Below, in pieces: positions 1 to 10,408 of a stretch of 64,000 bases of DNA. A model generated the notes under the pieces. The model worked only from the letters and a program-made list of their open reading frames with translations. It was not told where the DNA came from and made no database searches. The stretch lies in contig CCKK01000015.1 in assembly GCA_001048675.1 (NCBI GenBank), positions 62,001 to 126,000 on the forward strand, in the 5' to 3' direction. Each line of letters opens with the position of its first letter. The first letter of the stretch is position 1. The position numbers and the translations under genes are program-made. This DNA comes from Vibrio diabolicus (lineage in GTDB: Bacteria; Pseudomonadota; Gammaproteobacteria; Enterobacterales; Vibrionaceae).

Positions 1-596
1 GAGTTAATAATTTGTACTCGATCCAAGCTTGGATCGTTCGAGTCGAGCAATAGCACCCAAGTATCAATGGCTTCCTGAAAGCGGAATGACAGAAAATGAT
101 CATTGGCGATCAACGACAAAGCCGCTTCATTATGCGGTTCTATCTGCAAAGCCTGTTCTAGAAGCAAACTGACTTCTTGCGTCATTGATTGCTGATGAAT
201 GTAGTATAAGGTCGTCGCTTTCGCAGCAAGTTGCGTGGCACCGACTGGCTCAGTTAGTTGGATGGCGTAATCAAAACAAATCAGTGCGCCATCCAGTTCT
301 CCCTCTAGCAGGTAGCCCTGCCCTAACTGAAACCACAATTCGGCATTGTTTGGGTCTTCACGTAATTGGTCTTGAATTTCCTGCATGATATCGCGAGCAG
401 TCATCATTCGAGAGACTTCAGCTTGAATAGGTTGTGGAGGAGATTGACGCAACAATAAGAAGCTAGCGCTGGTTAACACTAGTACCAAAGCACAAAAACC
501 GAACCATTGTGCCGCTCTTACTCTTGAAGCGCTGAGCGATAATACGACGACGAATAATCCCATCAAAGTGATGGCAATGAAAAACCAAACAGACAT
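1..596 (-). CDS. CcmI/NrfG-type TPR membrane protein (3' part cut by window edge)
   Basis: The reading frame opens with ATG at 596 behind an AGGGAG ribosome site and stays open to base 1, so about 198 residues are visible and the C-terminus lies outside. Two hydrophobic helices (about residues 4-20 and 31-49) are followed by a soluble part with tetratricopeptide signatures such as NNAELWFQLGQGYLLEG and HNEAALSLIANDHF. This two-helix plus TPR layout is that of CcmI/CycH, which holds apocytochrome c for haem ligation, and NrfG-like proteins share the TPR part. Family membership is fairly safe; the exact role is inferred. It lies downstream of gyrA on the same strand, separated by the gyrA terminator. 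Confidence 0.75.
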   Translation of the reverse strand, partial: MSVWFFIAITLMGLFVVVLSLSASRVRAAQWFGFCALVLVLTSASFLLLRQSPPQPIQAEVSRMMTARDIMQEIQDQLREDPNNAELWFQLGQGYLLEGELDGALICFDYAIQLTEPVGATQLAAKATTLYYIHQQSMTQEVSLLLEQALQIEPHNEAALSLIANDHFLSFRFQEAIDTWVLLLDSNDPSLDRVQIIN

Positions 597-665
597 AACG
601 CGCTCCCTAGACAAACTGAGTATTAGTGTACTGGTTTAATGCTTGTATTGCGTTGATACAGGTAC

Positions 666-697
666 AAAAAAGCCGAGCAACTGAGGCTCGGCTTTTT
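666..697 (-). terminator. Rho-independent terminator of gyrA
   Basis: GCCGAGC (672-678) pairs with GCTCGGC (686-692) around a 7-base loop. The minus-strand transcript leaves the stem into a U run. It lies 22 bases past the gyrA stop codon. Confidence 0.85.
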
Positions 698-719
698 ACA
701 TTAGAATAGTAACGAAAGA

Positions 720-3440
720 TTACTCTTCGTTACCTTCCTCTGCATCATCAGCGGCTGGCGCTTCTGGAGTATCTTGCTGCGTATTTTCGTCTGTTGACTC
801 TAACGCTTCTGCTTCTTCACCAGCAGGCAGCTCTTCGTCATCAACTTCTTCAATACGTTGCAAACCAACAACAGATTCGTCTTCCGCAGTACGGATAAGC
901 GTTACACCTTGCGTGTTACGACCAACCTGGCTAACTTCACCCACACGAGTACGTACTAGTGTACCAGCGTCGGTGATCATCATCATTTCATCACCTTCAA
1001 CAACCTGGATAGCACCAACTACCGGGCCGTTTCGCTCAGAAACTTTGATAGAAACGACACCTTGAGTGCCTCGACCTTTTGTCGGGTACTCGCTCAGCGC
1101 TGTACGTTTACCATAACCGTTTTCTGTAACCGTTAGGATGTCGCCTTCGTGCGAAGGAACGATAAGTGATACAACTTGGTCATTTTCAGCCAGTTTCATA
1201 CCACGAACACCAGAGGCAGTACGACCCATAGGACGAACACCTTTAAACTTGATCTCTGGCTGATCATTCTCATCAAGAACTGGCTTACCATTTTCGTCAA
1301 GTACTGGAATTTCTTCTGCTTCTTTAAAGCGAACCACTTTACCCGCTTTAGAGAACAGCATGATTTCGTTTTCGCCGTTAGTGATATCCACACCGATTAA
1401 CGAATCGTCTTCACGTAGGTTTACCGCAATCAGACCATTTGAACGAACATTTGCAAACTGGTTCAACGGCGTTTTCTTAACCGTACCGTCACCTGTTGCC
1501 ATGAAGATGAATTTGTCTTCAGAGAATTCATCAACACGCAGAATCGCGGTAATACGCTCACCTTCTTCTAGTGGAAGGATGTTCACAATTGGCTTACCAC
1601 GAGCAGTGCGGCTCGCTAGAGGCAATTGGTAAACTTTCAGACGGTATGTTTTACCGCGAGTAGAGAAACACAAGATGTTATCGTGGGTATTCGCCACTAG
1701 AAGACGCTCGATATGGTCTTCATCTTTCATCTTGGTCGCACTCTTACCTTTACCACCACGGCGCTGTGACTCGTAGTCGCTCAGTACTTGGTACTTAACG
1801 TAACCACCGTGCGATAGAGTAACCACAACGTCTTCACGTGCGATCAGCTCTTCCATGTCGATATCATGGCTCGCAGCTGTGATTTCTGTACGACGAGCAT
1901 CACCAAAGCCGTCACGAACCGCTTCAAGTTCTTCGCGGATCACTTCCATCAAACGCTCAGTGCTTGCAAGGATATGCATGAGCTCAGCGATTTCTTCTAG
2001 AAGTGTTTTGTATTCGCCAAGAATCTTCTCGTGTTCTAGACCTGTTAGTTTGTGTAGACGAAGATCTAGGATAGCTTGTGCTTGTTGCTCAGTCAGGAAG
2101 TACTGACCATCGCGAATGCCGTATTGAGGTTCTAGCCATTCAGGGCGTGCTGCATCTGTACCAGCACGCTCTAGCATTGCTGAAACGTTGCCTAAATCCC
2201 AACCACGAGCGATAAGACCCGCTTTTGCTTCAGCCGGTGTTGGCGCCTTACGGATAAGCTCAATGATTTCATCAATGTTGGCAAGCGCTAGCGCTAAACC
2301 TTCAAGGATGTGGGCACGTTCACGCGCTTTACGTAGTTCGAAAATAGTACGACGAGTCACAACTTCACGACGGTGATCAACGAAGCACTTCAACATATCT
2401 TTCAGGTTGAATAGCTGTGGTTGGCCATTGTTTAGGGCCACCATGTTGATACCGAAAGTGGTTTGCAACTGAGTCTGAGCGTATAGGTTGTTTAGAACCA
2501 CTTCGCCCACTGCGTCGCGCTTACATTCAATAACAATACGCATACCGTCTTTATCTGACTCGTCGCGTAGTGCACTGATGCCTTCAACTTTCTTATCTTT
2601 AACTAGCTCAGCGATCTTTTCGATCAAGCGAGCTTTGTTTACCTGGTACGGGATCTCAGTGACGATGATGGTTTCTTTACCATTCTTCTCCACTTCGATG
2701 TCCGCTTTCGAACGCATGTAGATTTTGCCGCGACCTGTTTTGTACGCGTCTACAATGCCTTTACGACCGCTGATCAGCGCCGCCGTTGGGAAATCAGGAC
2801 CAGGAATGTAATCCATTAGTTCATCAATAGTGATTTCTTCATTATTGATGTATGCAAGACAGCCATCGATCACTTCGCCAAGGTTATGAGGCGGGATGTT
2901 GGTTGCCATACCTACTGCGATACCTGAAGCACCGTTAACCAATAGGTTTGGAATTTTAGTTGGAAGAACCGCTGGGATCTGCTCAGTACCGTCGTAGTTT
3001 GGTACGTAGTCTACGGTTTCTTTGTCTAGGTCAGCCAATAGTTCATGGGCAATTTTTGCCATTCGAACTTCGGTGTAACGCATTGCCGCAGCAGAGTCGC
3101 CATCGATCGAGCCAAAGTTACCTTGACCATCGACCAGCATGTAACGAAGCGAGAACGGCTGAGCCATACGTACGATTGTGTCGTACACAGCACTATCACC
3201 GTGTGGGTGATATTTACCGATTACGTCGCCGACAACACGGGCTGATTTTTTATATGGTTTGTTCCAATCGTTGCCTAGTACGTTCATCGCGAATAAAACG
3301 CGGCGGTGTACTGGTTTTAGGCCATCACGCACATCTGGAAGAGCACGACCCACGATGACTGACATCGCATAGTCTAGATATGAACCTCTAAGCTCATCTT
3401 CAATGTTTACGGGCGTGATCTCTTTAGCTAAATCGCTCAT
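720..3440 (-). CDS. gyrA: DNA gyrase subunit A
   Basis: This is the 906-residue breakage-reunion subunit of DNA gyrase, which with GyrB introduces negative supercoils. The N-terminus aligns without gaps to E. coli GyrA. The quinolone-determining region [17 protein letters not shown] has Ser at 83 and Asp at 87, the wild-type (susceptible) residues. The catalytic tyrosine is in [10 protein letters not shown]. The GyrA box QRRGGKG begins the C-terminal wrapping domain, and the tail is strongly acidic. Compared with the 875-residue E. coli protein there is an extra stretch in the wrapping domain (bases about 1249-1320) containing PVLDEN twice. The gene is monocistronic and divergent from ubiG. 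Confidence 0.98.
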   Translation of the reverse strand: MSDLAKEITPVNIEDELRGSYLDYAMSVIVGRALPDVRDGLKPVHRRVLFAMNVLGNDWNKPYKKSARVVGDVIGKYHPHGDSAVYDTIVRMAQPFSLRYMLVDGQGNFGSIDGDSAAAMRYTEVRMAKIAHELLADLDKETVDYVPNYDGTEQIPAVLPTKIPNLLVNGASGIAVGMATNIPPHNLGEVIDGCLAYINNEEITIDELMDYIPGPDFPTAALISGRKGIVDAYKTGRGKIYMRSKADIEVEKNGKETIIVTEIPYQVNKARLIEKIAELVKDKKVEGISALRDESDKDGMRIVIECKRDAVGEVVLNNLYAQTQLQTTFGINMVALNNGQPQLFNLKDMLKCFVDHRREVVTRRTIFELRKARERAHILEGLALALANIDEIIELIRKAPTPAEAKAGLIARGWDLGNVSAMLERAGTDAARPEWLEPQYGIRDGQYFLTEQQAQAILDLRLHKLTGLEHEKILGEYKTLLEEIAELMHILASTERLMEVIREELEAVRDGFGDARRTEITAASHDIDMEELIAREDVVVTLSHGGYVKYQVLSDYESQRRGGKGKSATKMKDEDHIERLLVANTHDNILCFSTRGKTYRLKVYQLPLASRTARGKPIVNILPLEEGERITAILRVDEFSEDKFIFMATGDGTVKKTPLNQFANVRSNGLIAVNLREDDSLIGVDITNGENEIMLFSKAGKVVRFKEAEEIPVLDENGKPVLDENDQPEIKFKGVRPMGRTASGVRGMKLAENDQVVSLIVPSHEGDILTVTENGYGKRTALSEYPTKGRGTQGVVSIKVSERNGPVVGAIQVVEGDEMMMITDAGTLVRTRVGEVSQVGRNTQGVTLIRTAEDESVVGLQRIEEVDDEELPAGEEAEALESTDENTQQDTPEAPAADDAEEGNEE

Positions 3441-3914
3441 AGAGCCATTATCCCTCTATTATCTGATCGTAATTACGATACGTGTAAGGTGCAAAAATAT
3501 AACACACAATTCATCACTTCGGCATCACTTTCCCTCTCCTTTTATCAGGTTGTGAGCTTGGTTATGAATCAAATGTCGAGAATTTGCACACTCATCCCAT
3601 ATCTTTCTGATTAGTGGTTATATTTCGGTCAATATTGAGCAAAATCGGACTCTTTACGCGGAAAAGCGAGGTAAATTCCTTTAACCACACAACGCGAAAA
3701 TGCAGGTTTTAGAGTATTGTCACTGGCATTAGTTCAAGGATGAACCAAAAACAATAGCTAGCGCTTTCAAAATTACAGGAACCTGTCGCGTATGCCGCGC
3801 CAGTGAACTCTGTCATTGTCCCTTCACTAAGCACATCGAGGTTGTTTGGGTATAAAACGTTGGAGTATACTGACGCCCTCTAAAGGACTCAGATTGAATG
3901 CAATAAAACCAATT
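3441..3914. other. gyrA-ubiG divergent intergenic region
   Basis: No gene is seen. A perfect 14-bp palindrome (ATCGTAATTACGAT, 3466-3479) lies 26 bases upstream of the gyrA start codon, probably in its leader or promoter. Facing ubiG, TTGTTT (3842-3847) and TATACT (3866-3871) with an 18-base spacer form a plausible sigma-70 promoter. Frame upstream of the ubiG ATG is open back to 3846, but family length argues against using it. Confidence 0.5.
3842..3871 (+). promoter_or_regulatory. Candidate sigma-70 promoter of ubiG
   Basis: TTGTTT at 3842-3847 and TATACT at 3866-3871 are separated by 18 bases, with the ubiG start at 3915. Called from motif match only. Confidence 0.4.
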
Positions 3915-4622
3915 ATGACTAAAGCACAAAACGTCGACCCAAGTGAAATTAAGAAATTCGAGGACATGGCTTCTCGATGGTGGGATTTAGGAGGCGAGTT
4001 TAAGCCACTTCATCAAATTAACCCACTTCGTTTGAACTATGTACTTGAAAAAGCAAATGGCTTGTTTGGCAAGCGCACACTTGATGTCGGCTGTGGTGGT
4101 GGCATTCTTGCTGAAAGCATGGCGAAAGAAGGCGCTATTGTGACTGGACTTGATATGGGCAAAGAACCTTTAGAAGTCGCGCGACTACATGCATTAGAAA
4201 CAGGTACTCAACTGACCTACATTCAGAGCACAATAGAAGACCACGCTATAGAAAACGCAGGGACTTACGATGTCGTGACTTGTATGGAGATGCTTGAACA
4301 CGTTCCAGATCCTCTCTCCGTTATCCGCTCTTGTGCTGCGCTAGTAAAACCTGGTGGTCACGTGTTTTTCTCAACCTTGAACCGAAACATCAAGTCATAC
4401 TTGTTTGCTATTGTCGGTGCAGAGAAGCTTCTTAAGATTGTTCCTGAGGGGACTCACGAGCACGAGAAGTTTATCAAGCCTGCCGAAATGATGAAGATGA
4501 TAGACCAAACAGACCTAACAGAAATGGGCATTACAGGCCTGCATTACAACCCTCTTAATGACAGTTACAAACTCGGCCGTAATGTAGATGTAAACTACAT
4601 CGTTCATACTAAAAAATACTGA
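3915..4622 (+). CDS. ubiG: Bifunctional ubiquinone O-methyltransferase UbiG
   Basis: UbiG carries out both O-methylation steps of ubiquinone synthesis with S-adenosylmethionine. The class I methyltransferase motif I is [15 protein letters not shown], followed by the acidic end of strand 2 (VTGLDMG) and [11 protein letters not shown]. The opening [17 protein letters not shown] is typical of UbiG. The open frame reaches back to 3846, but starting at the ATG at 3915 gives 235 residues, the usual length, and removes an unconserved 23-residue extension. A terminator follows the stop codon. The gyrA-ubiG-nrdA order matches E. coli. Confidence 0.96.
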   Translation: MTKAQNVDPSEIKKFEDMASRWWDLGGEFKPLHQINPLRLNYVLEKANGLFGKRTLDVGCGGGILAESMAKEGAIVTGLDMGKEPLEVARLHALETGTQLTYIQSTIEDHAIENAGTYDVVTCMEMLEHVPDPLSVIRSCAALVKPGGHVFFSTLNRNIKSYLFAIVGAEKLLKIVPEGTHEHEKFIKPAEMMKMIDQTDLTEMGITGLHYNPLNDSYKLGRNVDVNYIVHTKKY

Positions 4623-4680
4623 ACGCCGTTATGTTAAAAAATGCGTTTTGTGATTGACATTTTTTGTAGAAAATGAATCG

Positions 4681-4711
4681 AAAGCGGTAGCACAAAGTTG
4701 CCGCTTTTTTT
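4681..4711 (+). terminator. Rho-independent terminator of ubiG
   Basis: AAAGCGG (4681-4687) pairs with CCGCTTT (4701-4707) over a 13-base loop, and a T run follows. Confidence 0.7.
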
Positions 4712-4912
4712 GTCTTTTTATGCCTAAAATTCGTGCTCTAGATTCCATTTTAACCAACCTATTTTTCGTAGATAAAAACGGCCAAAGATCAAGGAAAATA
4801 TTTTTGCATGCGGTTATTTCTAAACCGATCTCAAAACCGTGCTTTTAACCATTCAAGTCTGCCCTTTTCTCATCGGTTAGTGTTCACTTACTGATTTTTT
4901 TCATTTTGTCAG

Positions 4913-4921
4913 TTATCCACA
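4913..4921 (+). promoter_or_regulatory. DnaA box upstream of nrdA
   Basis: TTATCCACA is a perfect match to the 9-mer DnaA consensus. It lies about 200 bases upstream of nrdA. DnaA boxes upstream of nrdAB are known in E. coli, where they tie dNTP supply to replication; the same role here is inferred. Confidence 0.6.
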
Positions 4922-4993
4922 AGTCATCCCCGATCTGTACCTTGATAAATCAGTGTAATAGCACTATCTTGTAACCCGCAAACAAATGAACCC

Positions 4994-5024
4994 CTATATG
5001 TTGTGTTTAAGCGACAATATATAG
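4994..5024 (+). promoter_or_regulatory. Candidate NrdR-type operator dyad
   Basis: CTATATGTTGTG (4994-5005) and GACAATATATAG (5013-5024) are inverted copies matching at 10 of 12 positions. Each resembles the AT-rich core of NrdR boxes (ACA-ATATAT-type). The position, 100 bases before nrdA, fits repression of ribonucleotide reductase by NrdR. The half-site spacing was not checked against a model. Confidence 0.45.
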
Positions 5025-5123
5025 ATAGACTTTGATCACAAAGCCGCCGCAAGCTTTACTCATATTGCACATAAACAAACAAAAATACGGCTTTTATCAG
5101 TTTTCTTAGGGAAATAAAGCAGA

Positions 5124-7406
5124 ATGAACCAACAACTTACCGTCACCAAGCGTGATGGCCGTAAAGAAAGTATCGATCTGGATAAAATCCACCGCGTTAT
5201 CACTTGGGCTGCAGAAGGTCTAGATAATGTTTCGGTTTCTCAAGTAGAACTTCGCGCTCACATCCAGTTTTACGACGGCATCACAACGACAGATATTCAC
5301 GAGACAATCATCAAGTCTGCGGCAGACCTGATCTCTGAAGAGACTCCGGATTACCAATACCTAGCTGCTCGCCTAGCGGTATTCCATCTGCGTAAAAAAG
5401 CGTATGGCCAATACGAGCCACCAACGCTTTATGATCACGTGTCTCGCCTCGTCGATATGGGTAAGTACGATCAACATATTCTAGAAGACTACACAAAAGC
5501 AGAACTCGACGAACTTGATGCGTACATCGACCATAAACGCGACCTAAACTTCTCATACGCGGCAGTTAAGCAGCTAGAGGGCAAGTACTTCGTACAAAAC
5601 CGTGTAACGGGCCAAATTTACGAAAGTGCTCAGTTCTTATATATCCTTGTAGCAGCGTGCCTATTTGCGAAATATCCAAAAGCAACGCGTCTTGATTACA
5701 TCAAGCGTTTCTACGATGCGACATCGACATTTAAGATTTCTCTACCTACGCCAATTATGTCTGGCGTGCGCACCCCTACTCGCCAGTTCAGCTCATGTGT
5801 TCTGATCGAGTGTGGCGACAGTCTTGATTCTATCAACGCAACAGCAAGCTCGATTGTTCGTTACGTATCTCAGCGCGCTGGTATTGGTATCAACGCTGGT
5901 CGTATCCGTGCATTAGGTTCAGAGATTCGCGGTGGTGAAGCGTTCCACACTGGCTGTATCCCGTTCTACAAATACTTCCAAACCGCAGTAAAATGTTGTT
6001 CGCAAGGTGGTGTTCGTGGTGGCGCAGCGACTGTATTCTACCCAATGTGGCACGGCGAAGCTCGCTCTCTAATGGTGCTTAAAAACAACCGTGGTGTTGA
6101 AGAGAACCGTGTTCGTCACATGGACTACGGTGTTCAGTTAAACAAACTGATGTACCAACGTTTAGTTGAGGGTGGCAACATCACACTATTCTCACCTTCA
6201 GACGTACCGGGTCTATACGACGCATTCTTCGAAAACCAAGAAGAGTTTGAGCGTCTATACGTGAAGTACGAGAACGATCCTTCAATCAAGAAAGAAACGG
6301 TTAAAGCGATTGAAATGTTCACTCTGCTAATGCAAGAGCGTGCATCAACAGGTCGTATCTACATTCAGAACGTGGACCACTGTAATACTCACAGCCCATT
6401 TGATTCTGAAGTAGCGCCAGTTCGTCAATCGAACCTATGTCTAGAAATCGCACTGCCAACGAAGCCATTAACTAACGTTGAAGATGACTCGGGCGAGATC
6501 GCACTATGTACGCTTTCTGCCTTCAACCTTGGTGCTATCAAGTCTCTAGATGATTTCGAAGAGCTATCTGATCTTGTTGTTCGTGCGCTAGATGCACTGC
6601 TTGATTATCAAGATTACCCTCTACCAGCGGCATACAAATCGACGATGAACCGTCGTACGCTAGGTGTTGGTGTGATCAACTTCGCTTACTACTTAGCGAA
6701 GCATGGCGTGAAATACTCTGACGGTAGCGCAAATGGCCTGACTCACCGTACGTTCGAAGCAATGCAGTACTACCTACTAAAAGCATCGGTAGAACTGGCG
6801 AAAGAGCAAGGCAAGTGCCCTTCATTCGACGAAACGAACTACGCGAAAGGCTTACTGCCGATTGATACGTACAAGAAAGATATCGACCTAATTTGTGACG
6901 AAGCGCTGCACTACGACTGGGACAGCCTACGTAAAGAAATTATGGAGCACGGCCTACGTAACTCAACACTGACTGCGCTAATGCCTTCTGAGACCTCTTC
7001 TCAGATTTCAAACGCAACTAACGGTATTGAGCCACCACGTGGTTATGTTTCAGTAAAAGCTTCGAAAGACGGTATTCTGAAGCAAGTTGTACCTGAGTTC
7101 ACTGAACTTAAAGACAACTATGAACTGCTTTGGAACATCGGTTCGAACGACGGTTACCTACATCTTGTGGGTATTATGCAGAAGTTTGTTGACCAAGCTA
7201 TCTCTGCTAATACTAACTACGACCCGTCACGTTACGAGACTGGCAAGGTACCAATGAAGAAACTACTTCAAGACCTGCTAACAGCGTACAAGTTTGGTGT
7301 GAAAACGCTTTACTACCATAACACTCGTGATGGCGCAAAAGATGAACAGAAAGACGCTGTTCAACCACAAGATGACGATTGTGCTGGCGGCGGTTGTAAG
7401 ATTTAA
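5124..7406 (+). CDS. nrdA: Class Ia ribonucleotide reductase, alpha subunit
   Basis: NrdA reduces ribonucleoside diphosphates to deoxyribonucleotides using a radical passed from NrdB. The 760-residue protein begins with an ATP-cone (VTKRDGRKESIDLDKIHRV), the allosteric activity site. The active-site cysteines are in SSCVLIECGDS, NLCLEIALPTKP and ALCTLSAFNLG; the second and third blocks also hold the Asn and Glu of the reaction centre. The radical-transfer tyrosine pair is in TLYYHNTRDG. The C-terminal CAGGGCKI carries the redox pair that takes electrons from thioredoxin or glutaredoxin. It is first in an operon with nrdB and yfaE. Confidence 0.98.
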   Translation: MNQQLTVTKRDGRKESIDLDKIHRVITWAAEGLDNVSVSQVELRAHIQFYDGITTTDIHETIIKSAADLISEETPDYQYLAARLAVFHLRKKAYGQYEPPTLYDHVSRLVDMGKYDQHILEDYTKAELDELDAYIDHKRDLNFSYAAVKQLEGKYFVQNRVTGQIYESAQFLYILVAACLFAKYPKATRLDYIKRFYDATSTFKISLPTPIMSGVRTPTRQFSSCVLIECGDSLDSINATASSIVRYVSQRAGIGINAGRIRALGSEIRGGEAFHTGCIPFYKYFQTAVKCCSQGGVRGGAATVFYPMWHGEARSLMVLKNNRGVEENRVRHMDYGVQLNKLMYQRLVEGGNITLFSPSDVPGLYDAFFENQEEFERLYVKYENDPSIKKETVKAIEMFTLLMQERASTGRIYIQNVDHCNTHSPFDSEVAPVRQSNLCLEIALPTKPLTNVEDDSGEIALCTLSAFNLGAIKSLDDFEELSDLVVRALDALLDYQDYPLPAAYKSTMNRRTLGVGVINFAYYLAKHGVKYSDGSANGLTHRTFEAMQYYLLKASVELAKEQGKCPSFDETNYAKGLLPIDTYKKDIDLICDEALHYDWDSLRKEIMEHGLRNSTLTALMPSETSSQISNATNGIEPPRGYVSVKASKDGILKQVVPEFTELKDNYELLWNIGSNDGYLHLVGIMQKFVDQAISANTNYDPSRYETGKVPMKKLLQDLLTAYKFGVKTLYYHNTRDGAKDEQKDAVQPQDDDCAGGGCKI

Positions 7407-7446
7407 TCTACCCGCACCTAACACTCCGTAAAGACAGACTATCGAT

Positions 7447-7468
7447 AACCTCCCCTTATGGGGAGGTT
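7447..7468 (+). repeat. Intercistronic hairpin between nrdA and nrdB
   Basis: AACCTCCCC pairs perfectly with GGGGAGGTT around a TTAT loop (9-bp stem). No T run follows, so it is unlikely to be a simple terminator. It may protect the nrdA message end or set the nrdA:nrdB ratio; that is inference. Confidence 0.6.
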
Positions 7469-7487
7469 TAAAAGGAATTGAGGCATT

Positions 7488-8621
7488 ATGGCTTACAGTA
7501 CTTTTAACCAAAAAAAGAATGACCAGTTGAAGGAACCAATGTTCCTAGGTCAATCAGTAAACGTTGCACGCTACGACCAACAAAAGTTTGAGATTTTCGA
7601 AAAGCTTATCGAGAAACAACTTTCTTTCTTCTGGCGTCCAGAAGAAGTAGACGTATCTAGTGACCGTATCGATTACAACAAACTGCCAGATCACGAGAAG
7701 CACATCTTCATCTCTAACTTGAAGTACCAAACGCTTCTAGACTCTATCCAAGGTCGTAGCCCTAACGTGGCACTGCTGCCGCTTGTATCTCTGCCGGAAC
7801 TAGAGACTTGGATTGAGACTTGGTCTTTCTCTGAAACGATTCACTCTCGTTCTTACACGCACATTATTCGTAACATCGTGAACGACCCTGCTGTGGTATT
7901 TGATGATATCGTTGAGAACGAGCACATCCTGAAGCGTGCAAAAGACATCGCGCACTACTACGACGATTTGATTCAAGCGACGAATGATTACCATCGCTAC
8001 GGTGAAGGTGAGCATGTCCTTAACGGTGAAACGGTTAAGGTTAGTCTGTACGATCTGAAGAAGAAACTGTACATCTGTCTGATGTCTGTTAACGCACTAG
8101 AAGCCATCCGTTTCTACGTTAGTTTCGCATGTTCATTCGCTTTCGCTGAGCGTGAGCTAATGGAAGGTAACGCGAAAATCATTAAGCTGATTGCACGTGA
8201 TGAAGCGCTTCACCTGAACGGTACGCAACACATGATCAACTTGCTACGTAACGGTCAGGATGATTTCACTTTCATGCAAATCGCAGAAGAAGCAAAACAA
8301 GACTGTTTTGACCTATTCAAAGAAGCGGCTGAGCAAGAAAAAGAGTGGGCAGAGTATCTATTCAAAGATGGCTCTATGATCGGTCTAAACAAAGATATCC
8401 TAAGCCAATATGTTGAATACATCACCAACATCCGTATGCAAGCAGTAGGTCTACCTGCAGCTTATCCAGAAGCAACAACCAACCCAATCCCATGGATTAA
8501 CGCTTGGTTGTCTTCAGATAACGTTCAAGTTGCACCTCAAGAAGCGGAAATTTCTTCTTACCTTGTGGGTCAAATTGACAATGAAGTTCGCGCAGACGAC
8601 TTCGAAGGATTCGAGCTGTAA
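7488..8621 (+). CDS. nrdB: Class Ia ribonucleotide reductase, beta subunit
   Basis: NrdB houses the diferric-tyrosyl radical cofactor. Metal ligands and radical site are visible: Asp85 in [10 protein letters not shown], Glu116 and His119 in [11 protein letters not shown], and the radical tyrosine at 123 in SRSYTHII (one more than E. coli numbering). The second ligand cluster is in [15 protein letters not shown]. The 377-residue length and close similarity to the E. coli protein support a complete gene. Its stop codon shares one base with the yfaE start codon (TAATG), indicating translational coupling. Confidence 0.98.
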   Translation: MAYSTFNQKKNDQLKEPMFLGQSVNVARYDQQKFEIFEKLIEKQLSFFWRPEEVDVSSDRIDYNKLPDHEKHIFISNLKYQTLLDSIQGRSPNVALLPLVSLPELETWIETWSFSETIHSRSYTHIIRNIVNDPAVVFDDIVENEHILKRAKDIAHYYDDLIQATNDYHRYGEGEHVLNGETVKVSLYDLKKKLYICLMSVNALEAIRFYVSFACSFAFAERELMEGNAKIIKLIARDEALHLNGTQHMINLLRNGQDDFTFMQIAEEAKQDCFDLFKEAAEQEKEWAEYLFKDGSMIGLNKDILSQYVEYITNIRMQAVGLPAAYPEATTNPIPWINAWLSSDNVQVAPQEAEISSYLVGQIDNEVRADDFEGFEL

Positions 8622-8902
8622 TGGCAACACTCAAAATCAACAAACTCATCAGTATTGAATCCAACCCTTCCAATACAATTTTGGAAACAATGGAGCAAGC
8701 TGGCTTATTACCAGAATACAACTGTCGTGATGGACACTGTGGTGCTTGTCGCTGCAAGTTGGAATCTGGTGAAGTGGAGTATGTTGGTTTTGCCATGGCT
8801 TACACGCAAAGTGATGAGATATTACCTTGTATTTGTAAAGCAAAATCGGATTTGTCACTCAGTGGCGTTAACTACGCGATGAAAGAAAAGCAGCGCGCAT
8901 AA
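8621..8902 (+). CDS. yfaE: YfaE-type [2Fe-2S] ferredoxin for NrdB cofactor maintenance
   Basis: A 93-residue plant-type ferredoxin. Iron ligands are Cys35, Cys40 and Cys43 in NCRDGHCGACRC, with the fourth in LPCICK (Cys70, Cys72 nearby). In E. coli YfaE feeds electrons for repair and assembly of the NrdB diferric-tyrosyl centre. The one-base overlap with nrdB fits that role. A strong terminator follows. Confidence 0.93.
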   Translation: MATLKINKLISIESNPSNTILETMEQAGLLPEYNCRDGHCGACRCKLESGEVEYVGFAMAYTQSDEILPCICKAKSDLSLSGVNYAMKEKQRA

Positions 8903-8925
8903 CGTGACTCGACGGTATAAAACGC

Positions 8926-8955
8926 AAAAGCCAAGGTGATTACCTTGGCTTTTTT
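8926..8955 (+). terminator. Terminator of the nrdAB-yfaE operon
   Basis: AAAAGCCAAGGT pairs with ACCTTGGCTTTT over a GATT loop and is followed by more T. It sits between convergent genes and may work in both directions. Confidence 0.88.
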
Positions 8956-8997
8956 GTATCTACGTGTTTTATCTCTCAGGCTGTTATAGGTCTCTGG

Positions 8998-10230
8998 TTA
9001 TAAAGCACTATCTGGGAGATGCATCTCTTTAACTTTCTCTAAAAATGCATAATGTGCAAACATCGGTTTACGTTCTAGGTAGCGACGCAACAAGTCTAGT
9101 GCTGCCGTACTGATCACTTTAACTTGGTCATTACGCGGATACTTTTTCGAGAGTTTATATAATGCTCCCCACTCGCCTGACGGTGTCGATAAAGCGACGG
9201 AAAAAACACCCTCTTCAATATCGCCAGTGACGAGTGATAAATCCGTCCCACACTTCTCTCGCGTCGCTCCTGCCAGAGCAAACGTTTCCGCTAATGGGTC
9301 TCCGCTGTTGCTCATCGCTTGAGTCTGGCTTGGTAGTACCCAACCATGTCCAAGTTGCCTTTCAGCGTTTTCATCACTATTTAACCAATAAGTTAAGTAT
9401 CCACCACTGCTTTTTTCGGAAACCGACACGGTTAACTCTTTATCCACCAACAGCTGGCCGACATTTTCAACCATAGGTAAATCAATACTAACGGTATTGC
9501 TTTCAAGATGCTTATTGATCATCTGTACCAACTTCAAACGCTGTTCAAGCTGGTCAGAAGGGCCAAAGAGTTTCACTTCAATAAAAGGCAAGTAAGAGCG
9601 ATAACCAAGCTCATACCCTTGAGGAAGTTTTAGCTGATCAAGCTTGTCCGAGATGCCGGATTCGGAAAGACCAAACGTATAGATTCGACTACAACATGAA
9701 CCTTGCACCTCTGGAAAAGCTCTTCTCAGATCAGGCAAAATTTGCGTCTCTGCCATAAGCTTAAATTCACTTGGCACACCCGGCGTAAAATAAAAAATGG
9801 CATCATTAATCAGCATCTTGAAACCACAGGCCGTGCCTATCGGGTTATCCAAAATCTCAGCCGTTTCTGGTAGCATGGCTTGTTTTAAATTACTGTCTGG
9901 CATTGGGATGCCACGTCGAGCATACAAACTTTCTAGATGCTGCAACCACTCTTTGAAAAGCACGAGTTTACACTCAGCAGCTCTCGCTGCGGCGGCCGCA
10001 CTCATATCATCGGTCGTTGGCCCTAAACCACCATTCACGATCACCACGTCATTGTTGAAGCTCAACATTAAAAACTCTTCAACCAAGCTCGACAGGCTAT
10101 CACCAACCGTTGAGCGCTTTGTTAAGCCAAATCCATGTTGATAAAACAGGCTAGATAACCATGCCGCATTAGTATCAACAATATCACCGTGGAGCACTTC
10201 CTCACCGGTACTAAGCATTGCTATTTTCAC
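8998..10230 (-). CDS. CinA-like protein (YfaY type)
   Basis: A 410-residue CinA-family protein. The N-terminal molybdopterin-binding-like (COG1058) domain is clear: MLSTGEEVLHGDIVDTNAAW, VIVNGGLGPTTDDMSAAAA, and FYFTPGVPSEFKLM. The C-terminal part resembles the CinA/PncC deamidase domain but is degenerate. E. coli has a similar paralogue, YfaY, beside nrdAB-yfaE, so position supports that identity rather than the recA-linked CinA. Activity on pyridine nucleotides is possible from family knowledge but not shown here. It converges on yfaE. Confidence 0.85.
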   Translation of the reverse strand: MKIAMLSTGEEVLHGDIVDTNAAWLSSLFYQHGFGLTKRSTVGDSLSSLVEEFLMLSFNNDVVIVNGGLGPTTDDMSAAAAARAAECKLVLFKEWLQHLESLYARRGIPMPDSNLKQAMLPETAEILDNPIGTACGFKMLINDAIFYFTPGVPSEFKLMAETQILPDLRRAFPEVQGSCCSRIYTFGLSESGISDKLDQLKLPQGYELGYRSYLPFIEVKLFGPSDQLEQRLKLVQMINKHLESNTVSIDLPMVENVGQLLVDKELTVSVSEKSSGGYLTYWLNSDENAERQLGHGWVLPSQTQAMSNSGDPLAETFALAGATREKCGTDLSLVTGDIEEGVFSVALSTPSGEWGALYKLSKKYPRNDQVKVISTAALDLLRRYLERKPMFAHYAFLEKVKEMHLPDSAL

Positions 10231-10408
10231 AACTGACTCCTGAACATAAGCACAATCCTATTATTCGTTATAGTGCTTATTTTTCTTTTTATTTGGACGA
10301 ATCTCGACGAGATATATTGGGACTAAATAAGGATCAAGTATTTAAATGGTTGATGTTTTGAGGGATAATTGCGAGCCCGATCATCACACCATCAACTCGG
10401 AGACCTTT

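Larger units (their letters stand above)
4623..5123 (+). other. ubiG-nrdA intergenic region with nrd control sites
   Basis: It holds the ubiG terminator, a DnaA box and a dyad resembling NrdR boxes, each listed separately. A small open frame at 4654-4848 overlaps the terminator and is not credible as a gene. Confidence 0.6.

Noticed and set aside
4654..4848. 64-codon frame downstream of ubiG
   Set aside because: It runs through the ubiG terminator and has no ribosome site or recognisable sequence.
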